Shown here: positions 1-8,135 of the stretch, one piece after another
Layout of the letters: each line of letters begins with the position of its first letter
Position numbering within the stretch: the stretch's first letter is position 1
Assembly (NCBI GenBank): GCA_964615195.1
Contig: CAZTNG010000052.1
Location: forward strand, 1-15,987
Direction of reading: 5' to 3'
From: HGM20899 sp964615195
GTDB taxonomy: Bacteria > Pseudomonadota > Gammaproteobacteria > Enterobacterales > Succinivibrionaceae
DNA: 15,987 bases
Position numbers and translations under genes: made by a program
Notes under the pieces: generated by a model
Told to the model about the DNA's origin: nothing
The model's input: the letters and a program-made list of their open reading frames with translations, nothing else
Database searches by the model: none

Positions 1-1
1 T

Positions 2-58
2 GTCCATATGCTTAGTAAAGCAATGTATGGATGTCCTAGTATCGAAAAAGTACTGTAA
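2..58 (+). CDS. possible C-terminal end of an unidentified gene (partial)
   Basis: The frame starting at base 2 is open from the window edge to a TAA at 56-58 and would encode 18 residues ending in SIEKVL. Another plus-strand frame is also open over the first 79 bases, so the choice of frame is uncertain. I do not recognise the peptide. A gene ending here would lie about 115 bases before gppA. Confidence 0.25.
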   Translation, partial: VHMLSKAMYGCPSIEKVL

Positions 59-129
59 TAAAATTTTATTAAAAAATTGATGCTGTATTATATGATGATT
101 TTGTTATTTAAAAACTAATTCAAAGTTTA

Positions 130-138
130 TGGTAATAT
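130..138 (+). promoter_or_regulatory. candidate extended -10 promoter for gppA
   Basis: TGGTAATAT fits the extended -10 pattern (TG, one base, then TAATAT), with no clear -35 element at the usual distance. It would start transcription near base 145, giving a leader of about 30 bases before the gppA ATG at 175. The AT-richness of the area makes chance matches likely. Confidence 0.3.
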
Positions 139-174
139 AGGGATATGTTTCCTTCAATTGTACATGAGGCTAAT

Positions 175-1677
175 ATGTCTGGAAGCTCTCCATTATATGC
201 TGCTATAGATCTTGGTTCTAATAGTTTTCACATGCTTGTGGTTAGAAATATAGAAGGTGCTGTTAGAGCTGTTTCAAGAGTTAAAAGGAAAGTTAGGTTG
301 GCATCTGGTTTAGATAATAATAATTATTTATCAGAAGATTCAATTAACAGAGGTTTGGATTGTTTAAGATTGTTTGCAGAACAATTAAAGGATATACCTC
401 CAGATAATGTAAGGATTGTAGGTACAGCCACATTAAGAATTGCAAAAAATTCACAAGATTTTGTAACAAGAGCTGAAAGGATTTTAAGGCATTCCATAGA
501 AATAATAAGTGGGGAAAATGAAGCGAGAACTATCTATTATGGTGTAATTAATACAACAAGTTGTTGTGGAAATAATTTAGTTATAGATATTGGAGGAGCA
601 AGTACTGAACTTATCATAGGTTTTGAAAATAATATTAAAGTTTTACATAGTACTCCAATGGGATGCGTTACATGGTTAAATAAATTTTTTTCAGATAATA
701 TAATTAATGAATCAAATTATATGCATGCTATAGCAGCTGCCAAAGATATATTAACCCCATATATAAGTGAGTATAAATCTGTTGGTTTTGTCAATTGTAT
801 GGGCGCTTCAGGAACGGTTCAGGCGTTACAAGAAATAATGATTGCCAACGGTGAAAGTGAAGTTATAACACTAAATAAACTTTATAAACTTAAGCTTGAT
901 ACTATTTTATGTGGGACGATTAGTGCTTTGCACATTGAAGGTGTAACTAGTGAGAGATTGAATGTTTTTCCTTCCGGGCTTGCTATTTTAATAGCCATTT
1001 TTGAAGAATTATCAGTTCAGGCTATGACTTTAGCATGCGGTGCATTAAGAGAAGGTGTTATATACAGTATGCTTGGTGAAAATAGTTGTAAAAAAGATAC
1101 TAGGGTTCGTACTGTAGATAGTTTAATTGTGAGATACCAATTGGATAGAGAACAAGCGTTGAGAGTGTCAACTGTGTCTCTTTCAGCATTTGATTCTTTA
1201 AAATATGTGTGGAATTTGGATGAAGTATATTGTAGATCTATGATTAAATGGGCAGCAATGCTTCACGAAATTGGTTTGTGTATTGAATATAAAAATGCTC
1301 CACAGCACGCCTCTTATATTATAGATAATATAGATTTACCTGGATTTTCATTGGTTCAAAAACATTTGCTATCAGCACTTTTGCTAAATCAAAGAGGATG
1401 TTACCAATTAAGTGCCTTAAATAAACAGAATGTTGTGTCTTATGATCAAGCTTGTGCATTAATTAGAATATTGAGGATTGCAATTATTATCTGTATCAGA
1501 AGAAGTGATGATGCATTAATTGGAGATGTTATTTTTGAAGGTAATTCACAAGGTGATTTAATAATCTCCATACCTTTGGGTTGGTTAGATACTAATTATT
1601 TACGAGCTACAGCATTGAACGACGAAATTGAGATGCAAATAAAGTTAGGTTGGAAAATGGAGATTCGAGAGAGATGA
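175..1677 (+). CDS. gppA: guanosine-5'-triphosphate,3'-diphosphate pyrophosphatase (Ppx/GppA family)
   Basis: GppA hydrolyses the stringent-response nucleotide pppGpp to ppGpp in the cytoplasm. The 500-residue product resembles E. coli GppA (494) along its whole length. It starts with the ASKHA-fold phosphate-1 motif AIDLGSNSFHML (about residues 10-21), has the ISGENEAR motif with the catalytic-type Glu near 114, and the phosphate-2 motif DIGGASTEL near 138-146. The C-terminal half carries the HD-like region with LHEIGL and APQHA. A close match to GppA rather than the paralogue Ppx is seen in MGCVTW, GASGTVQALQEIM and FPSGLAILIAIF. I chose the ATG at 175 because it aligns with the E. coli N-terminus and has GAGG five bases upstream; an in-frame ATG at 145 lacks both. 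It is the first gene of a packed gppA-crcB-polA run, and its stop overlaps the crcB start. Confidence 0.95.
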   Translation: MSGSSPLYAAIDLGSNSFHMLVVRNIEGAVRAVSRVKRKVRLASGLDNNNYLSEDSINRGLDCLRLFAEQLKDIPPDNVRIVGTATLRIAKNSQDFVTRAERILRHSIEIISGENEARTIYYGVINTTSCCGNNLVIDIGGASTELIIGFENNIKVLHSTPMGCVTWLNKFFSDNIINESNYMHAIAAAKDILTPYISEYKSVGFVNCMGASGTVQALQEIMIANGESEVITLNKLYKLKLDTILCGTISALHIEGVTSERLNVFPSGLAILIAIFEELSVQAMTLACGALREGVIYSMLGENSCKKDTRVRTVDSLIVRYQLDREQALRVSTVSLSAFDSLKYVWNLDEVYCRSMIKWAAMLHEIGLCIEYKNAPQHASYIIDNIDLPGFSLVQKHLLSALLLNQRGCYQLSALNKQNVVSYDQACALIRILRIAIIICIRRSDDALIGDVIFEGNSQGDLIISIPLGWLDTNYLRATALNDEIEMQIKLGWKMEIRER

Positions 1678-2051
1678 TGTATTTTTGTGTTGCCATTGGT
1701 GGGGCTTCAGGTGCATTGCTAAGATTTATTTGTGTAGCATATTTAGAACATGTGTTAGGTAAAGATTTTCCTTATGGTACAGCTTTTGTTAATATAATTG
1801 GTTCACTATTGATAGGTATTGCATTTCACTCAATACAAATTATGTCATTAGATAATACGATTAAATTATTAATAATCACTGGTTTTCTTGGTGGTTTCAC
1901 CACTTTTTCATCATTCTCTTTAGATACAGTCTTGCTTTTTGAAAATGCTAGGTATTTAAAAGGGGTTTTAAATATTTTTTTAAATATTAGTACATGCATA
2001 ATTATGACATTTATTGGTATTTATTTAACTAAATTTACGTTAGGAAAATAG
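1674..2051 (+). CDS. crcB: fluoride ion channel CrcB/Fluc
   Basis: Small inner-membrane channel that lets fluoride leave the cell; known members work as dual-topology dimers. The 125-residue product has the family's length and four hydrophobic segments. It carries the family signatures GGASGALLRF near the N-terminus, the GT..VNIIGS segment with the conserved pore Asn, and GGFTTFSSFS, which contains the Phe-box residues and the central sodium-site region. The start ATG at 1674 overlaps the gppA stop as ATGA, so translation is probably coupled; a second ATG at 1677 is equally possible. GGAG and a GAGAGAG stretch lie just upstream. Family members are often controlled by a fluoride riboswitch, but there is no room for one here, so expression probably follows gppA. 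polA begins three bases after the stop. Confidence 0.93.
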   Translation: MMYFCVAIGGASGALLRFICVAYLEHVLGKDFPYGTAFVNIIGSLLIGIAFHSIQIMSLDNTIKLLIITGFLGGFTTFSSFSLDTVLLFENARYLKGVLNIFLNISTCIIMTFIGIYLTKFTLGK

Positions 2052-2054
2052 AAA

Positions 2055-4832
2055 GTGACATTGAATAGTAAATCTCCAATTATTTTAATAGATGGTAATA
2101 ATTTCCTATACAGAGCTTATTATAGTGTTTCTAGAGCTAATTTAACTAATAGTAAAGGTGAACCGACAGGTGCAATAAAAGTTTATATCAGCATGTTGAC
2201 TCTTTTAGCTAAAGATTATCCCAATTCTAGTTTAGCTGTAGTATTTGATGCTCATGGTAAATGTTTTCGTCATGATTTATATCCTGAATACAAGGCAACA
2301 AGGAAGCCTATGCCTTCAGAACTTGTTCCTCAAATGGCAATAATAAAAGAAATTATTAAAGCTAAGGGTATAAAAATAATTTCTGTTTTAGGTGTTGAAG
2401 CTGATGATGTATTGGGTTCTTATGCAAAGTGTGCAGATGAAAGTGGTATGCCATTGCTTATAGCCTCAGGTGATAAAGATTTAGCAGCATTAGTTACAGA
2501 TAATGTTCAAATAGTTGATACTATGGCAAAAAAGGTATTTGATAGAGTTGCTGTAATAGAAAAGTATGGTGTTCCTCCAGAATTGATAAGTGATTTTTTA
2601 GCTTTAAAAGGTGATACCGCGGATAACATACCAGGGATGTCAGGTATAGGAGATAAGACTGCGTGTGCTTTGTTGAACCAAATTGGTAATATTGAAGCAA
2701 TAAAGAAAAATCTGGACAAGGTTAAAGATTTATCTTTTAGAGGATCTAAAAATTTTGCTGATAAATTTTTAGAACAAGAAGTTCAAATCAATTTATCTAG
2801 AAAATTAACTGAAATAAAAAGGGATGTTAAGTTAACTTATACTTTACCTGAGATTCAAAGCACTTCAATTGTTGATCATTATAAATTGTTAGAAATATAC
2901 AAAAGGTGTGAATTTTCAAATTTAATAAAAGAAGAAGAACTATTTATTAATTTAAATAAGGAATGTGATTCTATTGATAACCATATTGAATTAAACAAAT
3001 TAGAAGTAGGTGAAGAACATCTTGAGATGGAATCTGATGTAGAAATAATTTTTTCAAAACAAGCATTAAATGAATTATGTTTGAAATTACAAGATGTAAA
3101 AGAATTTGCGATAGTGTTATTAACTGAAGGTCAATCTTATATGAATTATGCTATTGTTGGCATATCTATATATTCTATCGGCTTGAATTCCTATATACCT
3201 TTAAGGCATATGTATTTAAACGCTCCATTACAATTAAATTATGAATTTGTTTTAGAAAAAGTAAATTTTTTGTTTTCTTCAAATAAGAGAAAAATCTGTC
3301 ACGATATAAAGACAATCAAACACATATTAGCAAGATCAAATTTATCGTTTAATGAGCCATTTCACGATGTGATGTTAGAAGCTCATATGTTAGATGCTTC
3401 TTCTAAAGATGATATTTGTTCATTAGCACGCGATGTTTTAGGTAAAGAAATTTTGTCCCCTGAAGATATTTTAGGGAAAGGTGTTAAATCTGTTAGTTTT
3501 CCTGATATTGATATATGTAAATCTGCTGAATACGCTGCGCATCTCTGTAAATCGCTTTATGAAATTCATAAAATTTTAATCCCAAAATTAGAAAATGATT
3601 ATCCAATGTTACAGGCATACTTAGGTGAGGAACTTCCGTTAACTAAAGTCTTATTTAATATGGAAGAAACAGGTGTGTTTTTGGATAAGAATGTTTTAGC
3701 TGAACAAAGTAAGAAATTAAAATTAAATTTAGATTCAGTTATGAATAAGTTGTTTTTGTTGGCTGGAGAAGAATTTAATGCTAGTTCACCTAAGCAAGTT
3801 GGGCATGTTTTATATGAAAAAATGGGTTTGCCTTCTTTGAGAAAAACTCCGAGTGGGATTCCTTCAACTTCTGAAGATACGATTGCGGAATTGGCTCAAA
3901 CTTATGAATTTCCGAGGTTAATATTGGAATATAGAGGTTTAAACAAGCTAATTAATACTTATGTTGATAAATTACCACTTATGGTGGATTCTTCTACTAA
4001 TAGAATTCATTGTTGTTTTAATCAAAACGGGACTGTTACAGGTAGACTTTCTTCGTCAGACCCTAACTTACAAAATATTCCTGTAAGGACAAATGAAGGG
4101 CGAGCTGTACGTTCGGCTTTTGCTGCACCTAAAGGATATAAAATAGTTGCAGCAGATTATTCTCAGATAGAATTAAGATTGATGGCACATATAGCTGATG
4201 AAAAAAATATGATTGCAGCTTTTCTTGATGGTAAAGATATTCATGCTTCAACCGCTGCTCAAATGCACAATTTGACGATAGATCAAGTTACGCCAGAATT
4301 AAGAAGATCTGCAAAGGCTATAAACTTTGGTTTGATATATGGAATGAGTGCTCATGGGTTAGCAAAGCAGTTGGGTATTGAAAGATCTGTGGCTCAAAAT
4401 TATATGGAGATATATTTTGCACAATATCCAGGTGTTAAAACATTTATGAATGAAATAAAAAATTTTGTTCATAAAAATGGCTATGTCACCACTTTTTCTG
4501 GCAGAAAGTTAATGTTTAAAAATATTTTAATTAAAAACAAACTCATACAGCAATCTATAGAAAGGGCTGCAATAAACGCACCTATGCAGGGAAGTGCCGC
4601 TGAAATAATTAAGAGAGCTATGATAAAAATATATCAATGGATAGAGACTTTACCAAAAGACAGTATACATCTGCTTATGCAGGTTCATGATGAATTAGTC
4701 TTTGAAATAAAATTAGAGTATGTGGATGCTTATAAGAATACAATTGCAGAAATTATGTCAAGTGTAGCTACACTTAAAGTACCTTTAGAAGTAGGGATTG
4801 GTGAAGGTTCCAATTGGGGGGAGGCTCATTAA
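2055..4832 (+). CDS. polA: DNA polymerase I with a catalytically degenerate proofreading domain
   Basis: Pol I fills gaps and removes RNA primers in replication and repair. The 925-residue product aligns with E. coli Pol I (928) throughout. The 5' nuclease domain keeps its metal ligands: D13, D65, E115/D117/D118 and D140/D142. The polymerase domain keeps motif A DYSQIELR with D701, the O helix (R750, K754, F758, Y762) and motif C HDE with D879/E880, and ends in GSNWGEAH. The middle 3'-5' exonuclease domain is present at normal length, but the four metal-binding acids of E. coli (D355, E357, D424, D501) correspond to V354, L356, I421 and L497, so proofreading should be lost. The start is GTG at 2055, with AGGA nine bases upstream inside the end of crcB; it matches the E. 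coli N-terminus. It is followed after two bases by an unknown gene. Confidence 0.97.
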   Translation: MTLNSKSPIILIDGNNFLYRAYYSVSRANLTNSKGEPTGAIKVYISMLTLLAKDYPNSSLAVVFDAHGKCFRHDLYPEYKATRKPMPSELVPQMAIIKEIIKAKGIKIISVLGVEADDVLGSYAKCADESGMPLLIASGDKDLAALVTDNVQIVDTMAKKVFDRVAVIEKYGVPPELISDFLALKGDTADNIPGMSGIGDKTACALLNQIGNIEAIKKNLDKVKDLSFRGSKNFADKFLEQEVQINLSRKLTEIKRDVKLTYTLPEIQSTSIVDHYKLLEIYKRCEFSNLIKEEELFINLNKECDSIDNHIELNKLEVGEEHLEMESDVEIIFSKQALNELCLKLQDVKEFAIVLLTEGQSYMNYAIVGISIYSIGLNSYIPLRHMYLNAPLQLNYEFVLEKVNFLFSSNKRKICHDIKTIKHILARSNLSFNEPFHDVMLEAHMLDASSKDDICSLARDVLGKEILSPEDILGKGVKSVSFPDIDICKSAEYAAHLCKSLYEIHKILIPKLENDYPMLQAYLGEELPLTKVLFNMEETGVFLDKNVLAEQSKKLKLNLDSVMNKLFLLAGEEFNASSPKQVGHVLYEKMGLPSLRKTPSGIPSTSEDTIAELAQTYEFPRLILEYRGLNKLINTYVDKLPLMVDSSTNRIHCCFNQNGTVTGRLSSSDPNLQNIPVRTNEGRAVRSAFAAPKGYKIVAADYSQIELRLMAHIADEKNMIAAFLDGKDIHASTAAQMHNLTIDQVTPELRRSAKAINFGLIYGMSAHGLAKQLGIERSVAQNYMEIYFAQYPGVKTFMNEIKNFVHKNGYVTTFSGRKLMFKNILIKNKLIQQSIERAAINAPMQGSAAEIIKRAMIKIYQWIETLPKDSIHLLMQVHDELVFEIKLEYVDAYKNTIAEIMSSVATLKVPLEVGIGEGSNWGEAH

Positions 4833-4834
4833 GA

Positions 4835-5290
4835 ATGAAAAATGCAAAAATTATACTAGTTTTAGTATTGTTATTATGTTGTCATAATTCGATATCAAAC
4901 AGTGACATAAAAAGTTTATTATGGTCAGCAGATATTAATGATATAAAACAAGATATTAAAAATATAGTTAATTCCCAAAATTCTAGCTCAGAACGAGCAA
5001 AATATTCTAATGAGTTTGTGAATTTGGATAGCGTGCAATTTGATTCAATAAAATCTAGAATTATTTATATTTTTTCTCTAAAAATTGATGCTTCGGAAGA
5101 TGATATATTAAAATTTCATAATCAAAATGTGTCTGATTTCAACGAAATTGATTGTGGACAAAAAAACTTTGCACACCCTAAAATTGGCAATAGCTATATA
5201 TTAAAAGATATTCGCGGAAATATTGTAGGTCAAATTGATACTTCATATGAAGATTGTAAACTTAAAGATAGTATATTATATCGCAAGTAA
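4835..5290 (+). CDS. small predicted exported protein, unknown function
   Basis: I do not recognise a named family. The 151-residue product begins with a typical Sec signal: Lys at 2 and 5, a hydrophobic run over residues 6-16, and a possible signal peptidase I site after Ser21. The LLLCC stretch is not a proper lipobox, because no Gly, Ala or Ser precedes either Cys. The mature part is polar and rich in Asn, Asp and Ser. Two Cys (107 and 141) flank a segment with IGNSYILKDIRGNIVGQI; this C-terminal layout resembles small periplasmic proteins with a disulfide-bridged beta domain, which is an inference. The ATG at 4835 sits ten bases after a strong GGGAGG ribosome-binding site inside the end of polA and only two bases after its stop, so the gene is probably translated from the polA message. 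An in-frame GTG-type start at 4814 would bypass that site and is less likely. Confidence 0.75.
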   Translation: MKNAKIILVLVLLLCCHNSISNSDIKSLLWSADINDIKQDIKNIVNSQNSSSERAKYSNEFVNLDSVQFDSIKSRIIYIFSLKIDASEDDILKFHNQNVSDFNEIDCGQKNFAHPKIGNSYILKDIRGNIVGQIDTSYEDCKLKDSILYRK

Positions 5291-5306
5291 GTGTGTTTTT
5301 AGTGTT

Positions 5307-6032
5307 TTATTCGTTGTTGAAATTTTTTTTAATTAATGAAATTTCATTGTTTTTAGAAATTTTTATATATGTATATTGATTATTGTTCCAATCACCAATA
5401 TCGTATATTTGATAAGAATTTATATTAGTATGTTCAGCGTTATGTGTATGTCCATGTATTAGGATGCTTGCATGTTTTTTGCTACACATGTGTATAGCTT
5501 TTTCTACTAGTATTTTTTCTTTACAACAATTATTTTTAAGAAAATGAATATGACTCTGTTTTCTCATTTTTTCTGCTATAGATACTCTTTTTTCTTTGTG
5601 AGTCAGAGCTTTGAATAGGAACTGAAGAAACTTAAGTCTGCTTATATATCTGTACGTAAAATAAGCAATATTTCCTTTACATAATTCATCACCATGTAAA
5701 ATGATAATTTTGGTGTTGATTAAATTAATTGTGGATACATCAGGTAAAAGTTTAAACCCAAAATATTCAGCATCTTTTTTTGATAGTAAAAAATCTCTGT
5801 TTCCGTGAATAAAAAACACGTTAACATTCTTTTTGTGTAAATCTATTATTGTTTCTTTTACTGCTAATTGTGCATCGTTGCTAGGATCAATACCAATAAA
5901 ATAACCAAACAAATCACCTATAATATATAGTGAATCTTGGTACTCTAATGAAGAACAAAATCTCCTAAATTCTAAGTTCAATTTAGGAGTTTCTGGTGAT
6001 AGATGAAGGTCTGCTATAAAAAATATAGACAT
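5307..6032 (-). CDS. lpxH: UDP-2,3-diacylglucosamine diphosphatase LpxH
   Basis: LpxH hydrolyses UDP-2,3-diacylglucosamine to lipid X at the inner face of the inner membrane, the fourth step of lipid A synthesis. The 241-residue product (E. coli 240) has the calcineurin-like metallophosphatase motifs in order: DLH (D8, H10), GDLF (D40), GNRD (N78), HGDELC (H113) and HGHTH (193-197). Together these hold the two-metal centre. The central helical lid region (about 120-165) is Lys/Arg-rich, as expected for lipid binding. It begins three bases after ppiB stops, with only a weak ribosome-binding site, so translational coupling is likely. The ppiB-lpxH pair divergent from cysS matches E. coli gene order. 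It converges on the exported-protein gene with a 16-base gap and no visible terminator. Confidence 0.94.
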   Translation of the reverse strand: MSIFFIADLHLSPETPKLNLEFRRFCSSLEYQDSLYIIGDLFGYFIGIDPSNDAQLAVKETIIDLHKKNVNVFFIHGNRDFLLSKKDAEYFGFKLLPDVSTINLINTKIIILHGDELCKGNIAYFTYRYISRLKFLQFLFKALTHKEKRVSIAEKMRKQSHIHFLKNNCCKEKILVEKAIHMCSKKHASILIHGHTHNAEHTNINSYQIYDIGDWNNNQYTYIKISKNNEISLIKKNFNNE

Positions 6033-6035
6033 GAA

Positions 6036-6533
6036 CTATTCTTCTATAGTTACTTCAGTAATTATAATGTCTTCTTCAGGAACGTCACGGTAATAACTTT
6101 TACGTATAGTTCTTACTTTAGCAATTGAATCTACAATATCATGCCCTTCAATAACCTTGCCGAATACGCAATAACCCCAATTTTCTATGGATTTTCCTTT
6201 GAAATTCAAAAAATCATTATCTGCAACATTGATAAAAAATTGACTTGTTGCTGAATGTGGATCATTTGTTCTAGCCATTGCTATAGTGTATTTATCATTA
6301 GATAATCCATTATCAGCTTCATTTTTAATAGGCTCATTATTGTTATCTTTTGATTCTAGGTCACTTGTTAATCCACCACCTTGAATCATAAAACCTTTTA
6401 TCACACGGTGAAAAATAGTGCCTTTATAGAAACCATTTTTGCAGTAATTTAAAAAATTAGCACAGGTTACAGGAGCTTTTTCTGGTGATAATTCAATTTT
6501 TATTTGCCCCATATTTGTTTTTATGGTTACCAT
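6036..6533 (-). CDS. ppiB: cytoplasmic peptidyl-prolyl cis-trans isomerase B (cyclophilin)
   Basis: Cyclophilin that speeds cis-trans isomerisation of X-Pro bonds during protein folding. The 165-residue product matches E. coli PpiB (164) closely, with the active-site block IFHRVIKGFMIQGGG containing the catalytic Arg and the Phe/Gln pair, followed by HSATSQFFINV, DNDFLNF and WGYCVFG. It has no signal peptide (MVTIKTNMGQIKIE), so it is the cytoplasmic form rather than PpiA. An AGAGGT ribosome-binding site lies about eight bases before the ATG. It is the first gene of a ppiB-lpxH unit divergent from cysS; the 185-base spacer holds promoters in both directions. Confidence 0.96.
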   Translation of the reverse strand: MVTIKTNMGQIKIELSPEKAPVTCANFLNYCKNGFYKGTIFHRVIKGFMIQGGGLTSDLESKDNNNEPIKNEADNGLSNDKYTIAMARTNDPHSATSQFFINVADNDFLNFKGKSIENWGYCVFGKVIEGHDIVDSIAKVRTIRKSYYRDVPEEDIIITEVTIEE

Positions 6534-6562
6534 GATATATACCTCTCGTTATTATTATGGTT

Positions 6563-6592
6563 ATTCTAACATAAGTTTTATCTACAACTTAA
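6563..6592 (-). promoter_or_regulatory. candidate promoter for ppiB-lpxH
   Basis: On the minus strand TTAAGT (6587-6592) is followed after 18 bases by TAGAAT (6563-6568), preceded by TGT, making an extended -10. It would give a leader of about 20-25 bases before ppiB. The -35 is weak. Confidence 0.35.
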
Positions 6593-6646
6593 TAATCTCG
6601 ATCGTAATTTCATAAATATTGCAGATAATCTACTTTAGAAATAAAA

Positions 6647-6655
6647 TGTTATAAT
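6647..6655 (+). promoter_or_regulatory. extended -10 promoter for cysS-pyrE
   Basis: TGTTATAAT is a perfect extended -10 element (TG, one base, TATAAT). No good -35 is seen at 17 bases, which is usual for extended -10 promoters. Transcription would start near 6662, about 57 bases before the cysS ATG. Confidence 0.5.
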
Positions 6656-6718
6656 GTATTTATGTGTTTGTTGTTTATTAAACAGCAGTAAGTGTTTTTT
6701 GTACAAGGTGTAACTAAT

Positions 6719-8101
6719 ATGTTGGAGATCTACAACTCTTTAACTCACAAAAAGGAAGTTTTTAAACCAATTGAAAGTAATAAAGTTGGTATGTACGTGT
6801 GTGGGGTTACCATTTATGATCTTTGTCATATTGGGCATGGTAGGACTTTTGTATGTTTTGATGTCGTTGTTAGATATCTGAGATATTTGGGATTTGATGT
6901 TAAATATGTTAGAAATATTACTGATGTTGATGACAAAATTATTAAGCGTGCGAATGAAAATGGTGAACCATGCAATGTTCTTACAGAGCGTTTAACTAAA
7001 GAGATGTACGCTGATTTTGATGCATTAGGTATTCTAAGACCAGATATAGAACCAAGAGCAACACAGCATATTCAAGATATTATAGATTTAGTTCAGCAAT
7101 TGATTTCTAATGATAATGCTTACGTTGCGGATAATGGTGATGTTATGTTTGCCATAGATTCTTTTTCAGATTATGGAAAATTATCTGGACAAAGATTAGA
7201 AGACTTAAAAGCAGGAATTAGAATTAATATTGAAGAAACTAAGCGTAATCCATATGACTTCGTTTTATGGAAAAAGTCTAAACCTGGAGAACCTATGTGG
7301 GATTCACCATGGGGTGAAGGTAGACCTGGTTGGCATATTGAATGTTCTGCAATGAATTCTCATTATTTGGGAAAGGTTTTTGATATTCATGGTGGTGGTT
7401 CGGATTTAATTTTCCCTCATCATGAAAATGAAATAGCTCAAAGTAGATGTGCGTGGCATACAGATTACGTTAAATATTGGATGCATTCTGGAATGGTCAT
7501 GATTAATAAGGAAAAAATGTCGAAATCACTTGGTAATTTTTTCACCATTCGCGATCTTTTAAAACAATATGATGGAGAAACGCTACGCTATTTTTTAATG
7601 AGTGCTCAATATAGAGGACAATTAAATTATTCTGTTGAAAATTTAGAACAATCCAGAGCTGCTTTATCACGTCTGTATACTTCTCTGAGAAATTTGCCAG
7701 AAGGTATTGCACCTGACAATTCTATTTATGAAGAAAGATTTAAACAAGCAATGGATGATGATTTTAACACTCCTCTAACTTATGCTGTAATGTTTGATTT
7801 GGCAAAAGAAATTAATACTCTACGCTCAACAGACGAGAAAACAGCTGCTGATTTGGCGGCTTTATTACGAAAGTTGGGTGGAGTCTTAGGAATTTTGAAT
7901 CAACAGCCAGAAAAATATTTACAAGTGGTAGTTGGTTCTGATAATACTGAAATTGAAAAAATAGAAACATTAATTAAATTAAGAAATGACTCCCGAAAAA
8001 TAAAAGATTGGGCGAAAGCTGATTCTGCTAGAAAAGAATTATCGGATATGGGAGTTGTTATTGAAGATGGACCTAATGGTACAACTTGGCGTAAGAAATA
8101 A
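6719..8101 (+). CDS. cysS: cysteinyl-tRNA synthetase
   Basis: Class I synthetase that charges tRNA-Cys with cysteine in the cytoplasm. The 460-residue product matches E. coli CysS (461) from MLEIYNSL to TTWRKK. Visible motifs are MYVCGVTIYDLCHIGHG, which includes the first zinc-binding Cys and the HIGH signature, then GWHIECSAMN and HHENEIAQS, which supply the other zinc ligands, and KMSKSLGNF, the KMSKS loop. The ATG at 6719 aligns with the family N-terminus and has AAGGTG eight bases upstream; an in-frame ATG at 6692 would add nine unmatched residues. It lies 34 bases before pyrE on the same strand, and no terminator separates them. Confidence 0.98.
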   Translation: MLEIYNSLTHKKEVFKPIESNKVGMYVCGVTIYDLCHIGHGRTFVCFDVVVRYLRYLGFDVKYVRNITDVDDKIIKRANENGEPCNVLTERLTKEMYADFDALGILRPDIEPRATQHIQDIIDLVQQLISNDNAYVADNGDVMFAIDSFSDYGKLSGQRLEDLKAGIRINIEETKRNPYDFVLWKKSKPGEPMWDSPWGEGRPGWHIECSAMNSHYLGKVFDIHGGGSDLIFPHHENEIAQSRCAWHTDYVKYWMHSGMVMINKEKMSKSLGNFFTIRDLLKQYDGETLRYFLMSAQYRGQLNYSVENLEQSRAALSRLYTSLRNLPEGIAPDNSIYEERFKQAMDDDFNTPLTYAVMFDLAKEINTLRSTDEKTAADLAALLRKLGGVLGILNQQPEKYLQVVVGSDNTEIEKIETLIKLRNDSRKIKDWAKADSARKELSDMGVVIEDGPNGTTWRKK

Positions 8102-8135
8102 TAATACTGCATTAATAGGTGAGTAGGTTGTTTAT

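Noticed and set aside
1650..1673. Upstream in-frame ATG for crcB
   Set aside because: It would add eight charged residues (ENGDSRE) before the first membrane segment, unlike the family; the ATG at 1674, coupled to the gppA stop, fits better.
1620..1680. Fluoride riboswitch for crcB
   Set aside because: The crcB start lies inside the end of gppA, so a riboswitch would have to overlap coding sequence; no matching structure was seen.
2507..2719. Minus-strand open frame of 70 codons inside polA
   Set aside because: It is antisense to the conserved 5' nuclease domain and has no family features; AT-rich coding DNA gives many such frames. The same applies to frames opposite or inside cysS, mscS, coaBC, mutM, coaD and the heptosyltransferase gene.
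4835..4890. Lipoprotein signal in the exported protein behind polA
   Set aside because: Neither Cys15 nor Cys16 is preceded by Gly, Ala or Ser, so the lipobox rule is not met; a cleavable Sec signal is more likely.
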